NCBI GenBank assembly: GCA_036351055.1
Contig: JAZBOH010000125.1
Coordinates: 1-64,000, forward strand
Source: JABDPF01 sp036351055
Lineage (GTDB): Bacteria > Pseudomonadota > Gammaproteobacteria > Xanthomonadales > SZUA-36
Direction: 5' to 3'
Length of the DNA stretch: 64,000 bases
Every line of letters starts with the position of its first letter. The first letter of the stretch is position 1. The translations under genes and the position numbers were made by a program. Below, piece after piece: positions 1 through 8,264 of this stretch. The notes below the pieces were generated by a model. It was given only the letters and a program-made list of their open reading frames with translations, was not told the origin of the DNA and ran no database searches.

Positions 1-1239
1 AACATCGCGGATGCGATCACTCAGTACCGGGCGGATCGCAGCACCGTCAAGCTGCTGAACAACTCGGCCATGGCGCTGGCTGCGACGGTCCTGTTCGTAT
101 TCCTGTTGTGGGCTCTGAAACGGCTCTTCCGGTGGCTGGTGGACTGGGCAGAACGTGACGTCCGGCGCAACGTTCAGGATCTCGCCAGCAAGACGCATTA
201 CCTTGTTCACGCGGGGCAGTTGTGGACCCTGGTCGCGGGGGTGTTGCGCTTCCTGCGTACCTTGTCCTACCTTGCGCTGACCTATTTCTACCTGAACGCC
301 GTGCTGGGCCTGTACCCCTGGACGCGGCCGGCCGCGCGCATGCTGTTCCGCTTCATCATCAATCCACTGGAGAGCATGTGGCTGGGGTTTGTTGGCGCGC
401 TGCCCAACCTGATCTTCCTGGTCATCCTGGCGATCGTGGTGCGTTATTTACTCAAGTTCTGTCGAGCGTTCTTCCGGGCCATTGAGCGCGGGCGTATCCA
501 GCTGGAGAGCTTCGAGGCGGAATGGGCGATGCCCACTTTCAAAATTGTCCGCATCCTTATCATCGCCTTCTCGATAGTTATTGCTTACCCTTACATTCCC
601 GGTTCCGATTCACTGGCGTTCAAGGGTGTTTCGGTTTTCCTCGGCATTCTGCTGTCGCTGGGTTCTTCCTCGTTCATCGCCAACCTGCTGGCCGGGCTCA
701 CCATGACGTACCGTGGCGCGTTCCGCGAGGGTGACCGGGTCAGCGTGGGGGAAGTCCTGGGAACGATCGAGGAAGTCAAGGTCATGACCACGCGCGTGCG
801 TACGCCCAAGAACGAGAGCGTGGTCATTCCCAATTCGAATATCCTGGCTACACACGTGATCAACTACACGCAGTTGGCCAAAACCGAGGGGCTGTTGCTG
901 CATACCACGGTGGGCATCGGCTATGACACACCGTGGCGCCAGGTGGAAGCCATGCTGATCAAGGCAGCCAACCTCACCGAGGGCGCCAACAAGGAGCCAC
1001 CGCCGTTTGTGTTGCAGACCTCGCTGGGTGATTTTGCTGCGCAGTACCAGCTCAATGCCTACTGCAGCGACGTTGAGGACCTGCCGCGAATCTACTCAGA
1101 CCTGCACGCCAATATCCAGGACGTTTTCAATGAGCACGGTGTGCAGATCATGTCGCCGGCTTACGTGGCCGACCCGGAAACGTCCAAGGTCGTACCGCCG
1201 GACCAGTGGTACGCAGAGCCCGCGAAGCAGCCGGAGTAA
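1..1239 (+). CDS. MscS-family mechanosensitive ion channel, 5' end cut by the window
   Basis: The frame is open from the first base, so the protein begins upstream; about 412 residues are visible. Several hydrophobic helices are followed by a typical MscS pore and beta-domain region: a Gly/Ala/Ser-rich pore helix (GSSSFIANLLAG), then YRGAFREGDRVSVG and TPKNESVVIPNSNIL. The family forms inner-membrane channels that open on membrane tension and release solutes on osmotic downshift. The visible part suggests a larger MscS relative with extra N-terminal helices rather than the minimal 286-residue MscS. The next gene converges from the other strand, 10 bases away. The family call is secure; any non-osmotic role is unknown. 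Confidence 0.93.
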   Translation, partial: NIADAITQYRADRSTVKLLNNSAMALAATVLFVFLLWALKRLFRWLVDWAERDVRRNVQDLASKTHYLVHAGQLWTLVAGVLRFLRTLSYLALTYFYLNAVLGLYPWTRPAARMLFRFIINPLESMWLGFVGALPNLIFLVILAIVVRYLLKFCRAFFRAIERGRIQLESFEAEWAMPTFKIVRILIIAFSIVIAYPYIPGSDSLAFKGVSVFLGILLSLGSSSFIANLLAGLTMTYRGAFREGDRVSVGEVLGTIEEVKVMTTRVRTPKNESVVIPNSNILATHVINYTQLAKTEGLLLHTTVGIGYDTPWRQVEAMLIKAANLTEGANKEPPPFVLQTSLGDFAAQYQLNAYCSDVEDLPRIYSDLHANIQDVFNEHGVQIMSPAYVADPETSKVVPPDQWYAEPAKQPE

Positions 1240-1249
1240 GCGGTAATTT

Positions 1250-2281
1250 TCAATGACATTTGCCGGTGATCTCCCGTTCCACCTCCCGGGGGTCATCGAT
1301 CACGGCGTAGAACCCGTCCATGTAGCGGGCGACATTTTCGCGCACGCTGGGTTCCAACTCCTCCTGGCCGGCGACCAGGGCGTAGAGTGCGTCGCGGGCC
1401 TGGCTGAATTTGGAAATGGAATCCCCGACATGGCCGTTATTCACGCAATAGCCGCGGTAAACACGCTGCCCCACCCGCTCGACACCGAATTCTGAATTGG
1501 GTACCGCGTTTGGCGCATTGACGATGCCGGCAAAGTCAAAGTCGTAAGGAATCGCCACCAGCGAGTCGACGCTGCTTCCGAACATCGCGTAGTTGTGGCA
1601 GCACTCATTGTTTGAGCCGCCGGTCGGTGAAAAATCAAAATTCCCGATCAGGTACTGGAACATCGAGGTAAGGTTCAGGTGTTCCGGCTCAATGCGGGCG
1701 ACATCGGTATACTCGATCTCCTGTTCCTCCAGGTCAACCCGGGCGGCCAGGCGATTCTTGTGCTCGATCAAAAACGCATTGCGCACCATGCGCCCCCTGC
1801 GTCCATCACTGTCCACCCAGGTAACCTGCAGCAGCCGCACCCTGAAACTCAGGTCGGTCACCGCATTCAGCAGGCGATAGGCAAGGTACTCTCTCAGCAC
1901 GGACTGCTCGTAGCGCCGGGTTATCTTGCAATGACCGACCATTTTCAGCTTGTTCTGCTGGTCAAACAGTGTCCCTTCGACCTGGGACCGCCTGAAATTC
2001 AGGGTCACCGGGGGAAAGTCACAATCACGGTGCCGGAAATTGCCGCGCGCACGGACCTGGACATCCAACTCAACCGGCGTGCCGTCCGCTTCATCGAATG
2101 CGAATACGCCCGCCAGGTACTCGGTTTCCGAGCGGTCGCGGACCAGCGTGCTCAACGGCGCGGTAATCTCCACCTTCAATGTAAAATGATCCTGGAACAG
2201 CGGATCGATAGGGCCGGCTTTGGCGACGGGCATGGCCAACACCACCAACAAGATCATGATCATGGCTCGAATAGCCTGCAT
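1250..2281 (-). CDS. Exported protein, possibly a distant CotH-like kinase
   Basis: About 343 residues from the ATG at 2281; an in-frame ATG at 2308 would add nine charged residues ahead of a clear signal peptide (MQAIRAMIMILLVVLAMPVAKA). The mature part has an RARGNFR motif, a segment rich in basic and aromatic residues, EYLAYRLLNAVTDLSFRVRL, a Cys/Asn-rich stretch (GGSNNECCHNY) and PYDFDFAG. An early Arg-Gly motif, a central Asn/His and a late D-F-D resemble CotH-type secreted protein kinases and related HipA-like folds, but I cannot align them confidently. It stands alone, convergent with the MscS gene and divergent from the next gene. Treat it as an exported protein of unknown function with a possible kinase-like fold. 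Confidence 0.7.
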   Translation of the reverse strand: MQAIRAMIMILLVVLAMPVAKAGPIDPLFQDHFTLKVEITAPLSTLVRDRSETEYLAGVFAFDEADGTPVELDVQVRARGNFRHRDCDFPPVTLNFRRSQVEGTLFDQQNKLKMVGHCKITRRYEQSVLREYLAYRLLNAVTDLSFRVRLLQVTWVDSDGRRGRMVRNAFLIEHKNRLAARVDLEEQEIEYTDVARIEPEHLNLTSMFQYLIGNFDFSPTGGSNNECCHNYAMFGSSVDSLVAIPYDFDFAGIVNAPNAVPNSEFGVERVGQRVYRGYCVNNGHVGDSISKFSQARDALYALVAGQEELEPSVRENVARYMDGFYAVIDDPREVEREITGKCH

Positions 2282-2549
2282 ACTGTTCCTTGTGTGTCCT
2301 TCTCTCACTGAGCGGAGCCGAGGGGTGTAATACCCCGAGAAAGACCATACGTTTAACGTTGATATGAATTATTTCGGCATCGCACGTGCTTTGGGCGAAA
2401 ATTCTACACAATAATTCAAGCATGTGCCCCGGGCCGGTCGCGCCCTCCCGGATAGGGAGTATGAAACAAGCACCGCCGGCCCGCCCGGCCGACGGGAATT
2501 TTCAGCTGGACCGTGGACGCCAGTTTGTGGGTAGTGTAAAGGAGTTCGA

Positions 2550-3365
2550 ATGACTGAAGAACGGAGCAGTGTGCCAAGAAAAACGCCTGGCCCGCCAATA
2601 CGCGAAGTCACGCCGGGGGCAATCGGGCGCTGGTTGAAACTGGGGTGGCGTGATTTTCGCCGGGCCGGCTGGCCGAGCCTGATGCACGGGTTGATCGTTG
2701 CGGGCATGAGCCTGGTCATCATCGAGATCGCGCTGCTGTTCTGGCCTCTGCTGCCTGGCGCGGTTACCGGCTTCCTGGTGGTAGGGCCGATACTTGCGAC
2801 CGGTCTGTACGCACTCAGCAAAAGGCTGGAGCAGGGGAAGCCAACCAGCCGGTGGGATGTCTTCAATGCATGGCGTCATGCCACGCGGTGCCTGCTGCGC
2901 TTCGGCTTGTTGCTGGTATTCATGGCGACAGCCTGGGTGCTGATCTCGGTGGTCCTGTTCCACTTTTTCGTCGACGTGGAAATCGGGGGGCCGCAGGACT
3001 TTCTGCGTTATGTCTTTCAACAGGATGACAGCGTGTTTCTGCTCTGGACACTGCTCGCAGGCCTGGTTGCCGCGGTGACTTTCGCCCTCACCGTGGTCTC
3101 GGTCCCGTTGCTGGTGGATCGTGACGTCACCACGCCGGTAGCGCTGGCGACCAGCGTGCGAGCCGTGGCCGAAAATCCCGTCATCATGGCGGTCTGGGCC
3201 CTGTTTATCCTTTTGGCCACGGGGTTCTCCATCGCCACCTTCATGGCTGGCTTCATCGTGTTCTACCCGTTGATGGGGCACGCATCCTGGCACGTGTACC
3301 GGGACGTGGTCGACTCCAGCAGCCTGCCTCCCCGGCGCCCCGCAGCTGAGCCATGTTCGGGCTGA
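2550..3365 (+). CDS. DUF2189-family integral membrane protein
   Basis: 271 residues. The ATG has a good ribosome-binding site (AAAGGAG at about 2538). After a hydrophilic N-terminus with WLKLGWRDFRRA there are about six membrane helices, with GPILATGLYALSKRLEQG between helices two and three and FYPLMGHASWHVYRD after the last. This matches the DUF2189 family (COG5473), whose function is not established; it is often found near respiratory genes. Its end overlaps the start of the DUF2788 gene by 13 bases, so the two are probably translated together. Confidence 0.85.
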   Translation: MTEERSSVPRKTPGPPIREVTPGAIGRWLKLGWRDFRRAGWPSLMHGLIVAGMSLVIIEIALLFWPLLPGAVTGFLVVGPILATGLYALSKRLEQGKPTSRWDVFNAWRHATRCLLRFGLLLVFMATAWVLISVVLFHFFVDVEIGGPQDFLRYVFQQDDSVFLLWTLLAGLVAAVTFALTVVSVPLLVDRDVTTPVALATSVRAVAENPVIMAVWALFILLATGFSIATFMAGFIVFYPLMGHASWHVYRDVVDSSSLPPRRPAAEPCSG

Positions 3366-3562
3366 CCGAAGAACAGATTTCCAACTTCGGCCTGACCTGG
3401 GGCCTGGGCCTGATGATCGCATTCATGTTGTTCATCATCTGGGATATCGCGAAGGGCTCGAATGCCGGCAAGTTCGGGACTTTCGTGCTCTTTTTTGTCC
3501 TGGCATTCGGCATCCTTGGCTTCGTTGCCAAGTCGGTCATCCAGTGGCTGTTGGACATTTGA
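3353..3562 (+). CDS. DUF2788-family small membrane protein
   Basis: 69 residues with two hydrophobic helices (about residues 14-31 and 41-66) and the family N-terminus MFGLTEEQISNFGLTWGLG. DUF2788 proteins are short, function unknown, and restricted mainly to Gamma- and Betaproteobacteria. The gene starts inside the end of the DUF2189 gene and is followed 10 bases later by the photolyase-like fusion, so all three probably form one transcript. Confidence 0.88.
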   Translation: MFGLTEEQISNFGLTWGLGLMIAFMLFIIWDIAKGSNAGKFGTFVLFFVLAFGILGFVAKSVIQWLLDI

Positions 3563-3572
3563 TGACTGAATC

Positions 3573-5966
3573 GTGAAGGAATGGGCACTGACAAGTGGTT
3601 TGCAGGAGCGGATCCTGCCACTCAACGAGGCGGCCCCCGACGGCAGTGGCGAATTCGTGCTGTACTGGGCGCACCACGCACTTCGGACGCATGACAACCC
3701 GGCCCTGGATACGGCTGCGAGCCTTGCGATACAACTGGACCTCCCGCTCCTGGTTTACCAGGGGCTGGGTGGCCGTCACCGCTACAACGCCGACCGGCAC
3801 CACCAGTTCATTCTCGAGGCGGCCAGGGATTTTTCTGATCAACTGACTGCCGTGGGGCAGCGTCTGCTGTTTCATCTGCCCCAGGATCCGCTTCAACCGG
3901 GTCCCCTGGGTGACCTGGTTGGTCGCAGCGCGGTTACCGTAAGCGAACTTTACCCGGTGCCGCCGTTTCGAAAGTGGTACCGGGGCCACGTTGAGCGAAA
4001 TCCTTCACGGCCCTGGCTGTTGGTCGATGCCAGTTGCATTCTGCCCATGCCCCTGTCGGAGAAGGCGCCGACCCGGGCTTTCCGGTTTCGTCAACAGCAT
4101 CGGGAAGAGATCGAACACCGACTCAAGTCGGGCTGGCCTGAGAGAACGGAGTGGCCACGGACATTCGAAGACGATCCCGGATTCAGGCCCTTCGACTTTG
4201 TCAGGCCGCTGCCGGAGGCCATCGCGGAGTGCCGCATTGATCACTCCATCCCTGCCGTCAGCGATACACCCGGTGGTTCGCAGCCCGGTTACCGGCGTTG
4301 GGAAGACTTTCGCGACCAGGGCCTGGACAGCTACCACCTGCTTCGCAACGATGCAGCGCGGCCCGAGGGTGCCAGCCGCATGTCGTCTTACCTTCATTAC
4401 GGTTGCGTTTCCCCGTTTCGCATCGCCCGGGACGCGCTGGCGAGGGGAGGTGAAGGGGCGGAAAAATTTCTCGACGAATTGCTGGTCTGGCGGGAGTTGT
4501 CCCATCACTTCTGTAACCGGAGCGAGACGCTTGAAACCCTCGAGGCCTTGCCTGCCTGGGCACGGGATTCACTGCAGGCGCACGAGGCCGACCCGCGTGT
4601 CTCGACCTTTGACTGGGAGACACTGTCGCGCGGAAAAACCGGCCAGCCCCTGTGGGACCTGGCGCAGCGTTCCCTGCTACGCCGCGGTGAACTGCACAAC
4701 AACGTGCGCATGACCTGGGGAAAGGCCTTCCTGCCCTGGGCGCAGCGCTCATCCCGCGCGCTCAAGCTGATGGTCGACCTGAACCACCGTTATGCGCTGG
4801 ATGGAAACGACCCGAACAGCTATGGCGGTTTACTCTGGTGCATGGGGCAGTTTGACCGTGCTTTCCCGCCGGGACCGGTTTTTGGCAAGGTGAGACAGCG
4901 TTCTGTCGAACGGCATGCGCAGCGGCTGGACATGGACCGTTTCGCTCATTCCGTTTCCGCAGTCCCGGCGGCCAGGCGCCTGCGCGTGGTCGTGGTTGGC
5001 GCCGGGCTGGCCGGGTTGACTGCTGCCAGGATCCTGGATGACCAGGGGCATAACGTTGTGGTGGTCGACAAGGGCAGGAAGCCCGGTGGACGGATGAGCA
5101 CGCGCCGTTCAGACGATGCTTGTTTCGACCACGGCGCGCAGTACTTCACGGCGCGCGACCCGCGCTTTCTTCGGCATGTCCTCGCCTGGCGCGAGCGTGG
5201 CCTGGTAGACACCTGGAGCGCCCGCATTGCCATTGTCGATGCAATCCGCGTTGGCCAGGACGAGGGATCAACCGAACGATACCTTGCTGTGCCGGGAATG
5301 AGCGCCATCTGCGCGGAGCTTGCGCGTGAATTGCCGGATTGCCGGAGTTCCTGGCATGTCAGCCAGGTTCGCCGGGAGGCTGGCCAGTGGACACTGACGT
5401 CGGAAGAGGGCCGCCAGTTGACGGCCGATGCCGTGGTGATTGCCATTCCGGCGCCCCAGGCCATGGCCCTGTTCCAGGACAGTACGGTTACAGGCTCGCT
5501 GGCGGGTATCGAGATGCAGCCGTGCTGGGCGGTGATGGCTGTGCTCGATCGCCCGCTGCTGCGCGATCATGACGCCGCTTTTGTCAACCACGGCCCGCTT
5601 TCATGGGTGGCCGGGCAGGCCTCGCGTCCCGGCAGGCCCGGTATGGAATCCTGGGTGCTGCATGCGGGCCCGGAGTGGTCGGCAGAACACCTGGATGATG
5701 ATCCCGGCGAAGTCAGGGACAGGCTGTTATCAGCGGCCCTCGAACTGCCCATCGCGCAAGCCGCACAGCTCGAGTTCGCGGTGGCGCACCGTTGGCGCTA
5801 CGCCCTGGCCCGAAAACCGCTCGACAAGGGGGTGATCTGGTTCGAGGAACAGCGCCTGGCCCTGGCCGGCGACTGGTGTCACGGATCCCGCGTCGAGGGA
5901 GCATTCCTCAGTGGTGCCGCTGCTGCCGGCCGGGTCATGGCCTCGGCAGCGCCAGGGTCGAGGTGA
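3573..5966 (+). CDS. Photolyase (class II-like) fused to a renalase-like FAD oxidoreductase
   Basis: 797 residues from a GTG. Residues about 25-455 look like a class II-type DNA photolyase: an N-terminal alpha/beta domain (LYWAHHALRTHDNPAL), FLDELLVWRELSHHFCNRSE, WDLAQRSLLRRGELHNNVRM, and a C-terminal FAD-binding part with LDGNDPNSYGGLLWCMGQFD and GPVFGKVR. Residues about 470-797 begin with a Rossmann dinucleotide motif (VVVVGAGLAGLTAARIL), then GGRMSTRR and FDHGAQYF. These are hallmarks of the COG3380/renalase-like NAD(P)/FAD oxidoreductases, and the end (LALAGDWCHGSRVEGAFLSG) closes the FAD fold. The photolyase half would repair UV-made cyclobutane dimers using blue light. The oxidoreductase half may supply or recycle reducing power, which is inference. 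There is no stop or frameshift between the halves, so the fusion is real in this sequence. Confidence 0.88.
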   Translation: MKEWALTSGLQERILPLNEAAPDGSGEFVLYWAHHALRTHDNPALDTAASLAIQLDLPLLVYQGLGGRHRYNADRHHQFILEAARDFSDQLTAVGQRLLFHLPQDPLQPGPLGDLVGRSAVTVSELYPVPPFRKWYRGHVERNPSRPWLLVDASCILPMPLSEKAPTRAFRFRQQHREEIEHRLKSGWPERTEWPRTFEDDPGFRPFDFVRPLPEAIAECRIDHSIPAVSDTPGGSQPGYRRWEDFRDQGLDSYHLLRNDAARPEGASRMSSYLHYGCVSPFRIARDALARGGEGAEKFLDELLVWRELSHHFCNRSETLETLEALPAWARDSLQAHEADPRVSTFDWETLSRGKTGQPLWDLAQRSLLRRGELHNNVRMTWGKAFLPWAQRSSRALKLMVDLNHRYALDGNDPNSYGGLLWCMGQFDRAFPPGPVFGKVRQRSVERHAQRLDMDRFAHSVSAVPAARRLRVVVVGAGLAGLTAARILDDQGHNVVVVDKGRKPGGRMSTRRSDDACFDHGAQYFTARDPRFLRHVLAWRERGLVDTWSARIAIVDAIRVGQDEGSTERYLAVPGMSAICAELARELPDCRSSWHVSQVRREAGQWTLTSEEGRQLTADAVVIAIPAPQAMALFQDSTVTGSLAGIEMQPCWAVMAVLDRPLLRDHDAAFVNHGPLSWVAGQASRPGRPGMESWVLHAGPEWSAEHLDDDPGEVRDRLLSAALELPIAQAAQLEFAVAHRWRYALARKPLDKGVIWFEEQRLALAGDWCHGSRVEGAFLSGAAAAGRVMASAAPGSR

Positions 5967-5984
5967 CCCGCACTGGCCGGGGAT

Positions 5985-6176
5985 CTACTCCGGCTTTTTG
6001 CAGGTGCTGATGCCCAGCATCGCATAAGGCGGGCACCAGCCGGAAATGCCGGTCGCAAGCGGAATCAGTCCCAGCCATCCCCATGCCGATTGCGGTCCGA
6101 TGAATACCAGGCTGATGAGGATAAGTCCGACGATCACGCGCACGGCGCGCTCGATGTTGTGAATATTCTTTTTCAT
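5985..6176 (-). CDS. DUF2892 (YgaP-like) small membrane protein
   Basis: 63 residues from an ATG with a well-placed ribosome-binding site (GGAGC, about 4 bases upstream); the frame extends upstream to 6251 but without a better start. It begins MKKNIHNIERAVRVIVGL, which is characteristic of DUF2892, and has two hydrophobic helices ending in GWCPPYAMLGISTC. The conserved glycines and the C-terminal Cys pair match the inner-membrane domain also fused to rhodaneses such as YgaP. The gene lies 75 bases downstream of the GST-like gene and probably shares its transcript. Confidence 0.85.
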   Translation of the reverse strand: MKKNIHNIERAVRVIVGLILISLVFIGPQSAWGWLGLIPLATGISGWCPPYAMLGISTCKKPE

Positions 6177-6251
6177 GCTTGCTCCAATGATTGTAGCGGT
6201 CACCCCCAGTATAGCGCCCCGGAGAGCGCCGGGATCAGTCCGTGGCAACAT

Positions 6252-7205
6252 TTATCCACTTGCCGGCAAGCGCTCGCTCTCATAAAGTTTTTCGATATAG
6301 CCTGATGCCAGGGGGTAATTCTGGCGCCAGGCTTCGACCTCAGCGGCCATGTGCTGCGGGTACTGCTCACGCTCTATGCGAACGGAGTCCGCCTTGCCGC
6401 CGCCATAACCAGGTGGTTGCAACCACAGCCCCATGATGGCGCAAAACGCGATGTCGCTGTAATTGATGATGTCGCCGCCCAGGATTGACTTGCGGTCGTC
6501 GCCAAGCCGGGTTTCAACTTCAGCCAGCAGGGCCGTGATGTGGGCCACCGCCTTTGCATGGTGTGCCGGCGTAATCCGGAACGATTTACGGATCAGGAAA
6601 CGCAGCAGGGGAAAAGCCAGTTTCAGAACTGACCTTTGCCAGGCGGGAATCTCCGGGTTGGAAACGCCCCAGGCATGCAGTGTCAGGTCCCGGTTATCCA
6701 GCACGTGGTAGTAGACCCAGACCTGTAGATCGACACCGCAGCGGTCGATTTTTTTCTCGAACTCCATTCGCTCGGGCGTGGGTTCGAGAAAACACGCCTG
6801 CTCCGGCATTTCAGCCGCATAACGGCCCCACAGGTAACGCAGGATTTCCGGAGAGTTACCGATTCGCGAGCGCACAGCGCCGGTCCTGAAATTCAGCAAC
6901 GGTACTGTTCTGCCGAGGAAGAAAGCGCCCAGTGTTCCCCCGCAAGGTCTCTCCGTGTAGTCCACGCCAAGCCGGTCCATGCACCAGCGCACTTTCTCGA
7001 CGAAATGACTGGCCGAGATGGTTTCCAGCTCCAGTGCGGGGGCTTGCGGCGGAGCGACCAGCAGGCTCAGGGAGATAGCCCAACGCCACAAAAGCGCGAG
7101 GATGACAAGGGCGGCCGCACCACCCGGGGAAATCCCGAAAAAGGCGACAGCCAAGGGCAATAAAAGCAGGAACAGCGAATGCAGGAAGAGTCGTTTAGCG
7201 GTCAT
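6252..7205 (-). CDS. Glutathione S-transferase-like protein with N-terminal membrane helices
   Basis: 317 residues. One or two hydrophobic helices (about residues 7-50) precede a thioredoxin-fold start, ELETISASHFVEKVRWCMDRLGVDY, a pattern of soluble GST family members. The FGISPGG loop and the C-terminal helical part (DIINYSDIAFCAIMGLW) fit the all-helical GST domain. A membrane-anchored GST-like protein could conjugate or reduce lipophilic substrates at the inner membrane, but substrate and glutathione use are not shown by the sequence. The start overlaps the htpX stop by 11 bases, so it is translationally coupled to htpX. Confidence 0.8.
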   Translation of the reverse strand: MTAKRLFLHSLFLLLLPLAVAFFGISPGGAAALVILALLWRWAISLSLLVAPPQAPALELETISASHFVEKVRWCMDRLGVDYTERPCGGTLGAFFLGRTVPLLNFRTGAVRSRIGNSPEILRYLWGRYAAEMPEQACFLEPTPERMEFEKKIDRCGVDLQVWVYYHVLDNRDLTLHAWGVSNPEIPAWQRSVLKLAFPLLRFLIRKSFRITPAHHAKAVAHITALLAEVETRLGDDRKSILGGDIINYSDIAFCAIMGLWLQPPGYGGGKADSVRIEREQYPQHMAAEVEAWRQNYPLASGYIEKLYESERLPASG

Positions 7206-8088
7206 TGCCGCTCGCTTCCAGTGCCGCGATTCGTTCTTCCAGGGGCGGGTGACTCATGAACAACTTTTTCAGCCCGCCCGCGCGACCGCCGGAAATCCCG
7301 AACGCGGCGAACTCGCCCGGCAGGTCTTCAGCCTTTGACTTGCGCTGCAGGGCGCGCAGGGCAGCGATCATTTTCTCCCGCGAGGCCAGGGTGGCGCCGC
7401 CCGCGTCGGCCCGGAACTCGCGGCGCCGCGAGAACCACATGACGATCGTGCTGGCCAGAATCGAAAGGAAAATCTGCGCCACGATGGAGGTGACGTAATA
7501 GGCCGGTCCATAGCCGCGTTCGGTCTTGAATACGACGCGGTCCACGACGTGGCCAATGATCCGCGACAGGAAAATGACAAAGGTATTGATCACGCCCTGG
7601 ATCAGGCCCATCGTGACCATGTCGCCATTGGCGACGTGGGAGACTTCATGGCCCAGTACGGCTTCGACCTCGTCGGGGCTCATGTTCTGCAGCAGCCCGG
7701 TGCTGACCGCGACGAGGGCGTTGTTACGGCGCATGCCCGTCGCAAAGGCGTTCGGATCCGGCGAGTTGAAGATGCCGACCTCCGGCATGCCGATGCCGGC
7801 TTCTTCGGCCTGGCGCTGGACGGTGTTGAGCAGCCATTGCTCGGTGTTGTTGCGGGCCTGTGTGATTAGCTGCACGCCCATCGAGCGCTTTGCCAAGAAT
7901 TTTGAGAGCGCCAGGGAAATAAAGGATCCGCCAAAGCCGATGACCGCTGACATCACCAGCAAGGCCTGCAAGTTCAGGTCAACGCCGTTTTCGGCCAGGA
8001 TGCCCTCGATGCCAAAAAGCTGGAATACGATGCTGATCAGCACCAGGACCGCTGCGTTGGTGGTCAGGAAAAGCATTATTCTCATCAT
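7195..8088 (-). CDS. htpX: HtpX, membrane-bound zinc metalloprotease
   Basis: 297 residues from the first of two consecutive ATGs; a longer frame to 8118 exists, but HtpX proteins begin MMRI as here. There are two N-terminal membrane helices, the catalytic HExxH in LGHEVSHVANGD (about residues 146-156), two further helices, then WFSRRREFRADAGGA supplying the third zinc ligand. HtpX degrades misfolded membrane proteins together with FtsH under envelope or heat stress. Length and motifs match the E. coli enzyme closely. A sigma-32-like promoter lies just upstream. The GST-like and DUF2892 genes follow on the same strand. Confidence 0.97.
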   Translation of the reverse strand: MMRIMLFLTTNAAVLVLISIVFQLFGIEGILAENGVDLNLQALLVMSAVIGFGGSFISLALSKFLAKRSMGVQLITQARNNTEQWLLNTVQRQAEEAGIGMPEVGIFNSPDPNAFATGMRRNNALVAVSTGLLQNMSPDEVEAVLGHEVSHVANGDMVTMGLIQGVINTFVIFLSRIIGHVVDRVVFKTERGYGPAYYVTSIVAQIFLSILASTIVMWFSRRREFRADAGGATLASREKMIAALRALQRKSKAEDLPGEFAAFGISGGRAGGLKKLFMSHPPLEERIAALEASGNDR

Positions 8089-8121
8089 GGGGGCAGATTC
8101 TCGTTCAGGATGTTGCAAAGG

Positions 8122-8150
8122 AGATCAGAGCGGTTGCGGTCATTTTCAAG
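8122..8150 (-). promoter_or_regulatory. Candidate sigma-32 (heat-shock) promoter for htpX
   Basis: Read on the minus strand, CTTGAAA (8150-8144) is a perfect sigma-32 -35 element. Fourteen bases later comes TCTGATCT (8129-8122), a partial match to the CCCCATNT -10. The htpX start codon follows 33 bases downstream. E. coli htpX is a known sigma-32 target, which supports the reading; the weak -10 keeps confidence low. Confidence 0.35.
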
Positions 8151-8264
8151 TCTGGCTGTCAATGATTTGACGCGCCGGGCTTTTCGATACCTAAAATCGC
8201 CGATTTATGTAAGACTGGGCATACACCCTGTTGCATGCGGGAGTGGTGCGAGAAGGACAGAAAA

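Noticed and set aside
2502..3422. A 306-codon minus-strand frame opposite the DUF2189 gene
   Set aside because: Composition is His/Gln/Arg-rich with no motifs; the plus-strand gene has a ribosome-binding site and family match.
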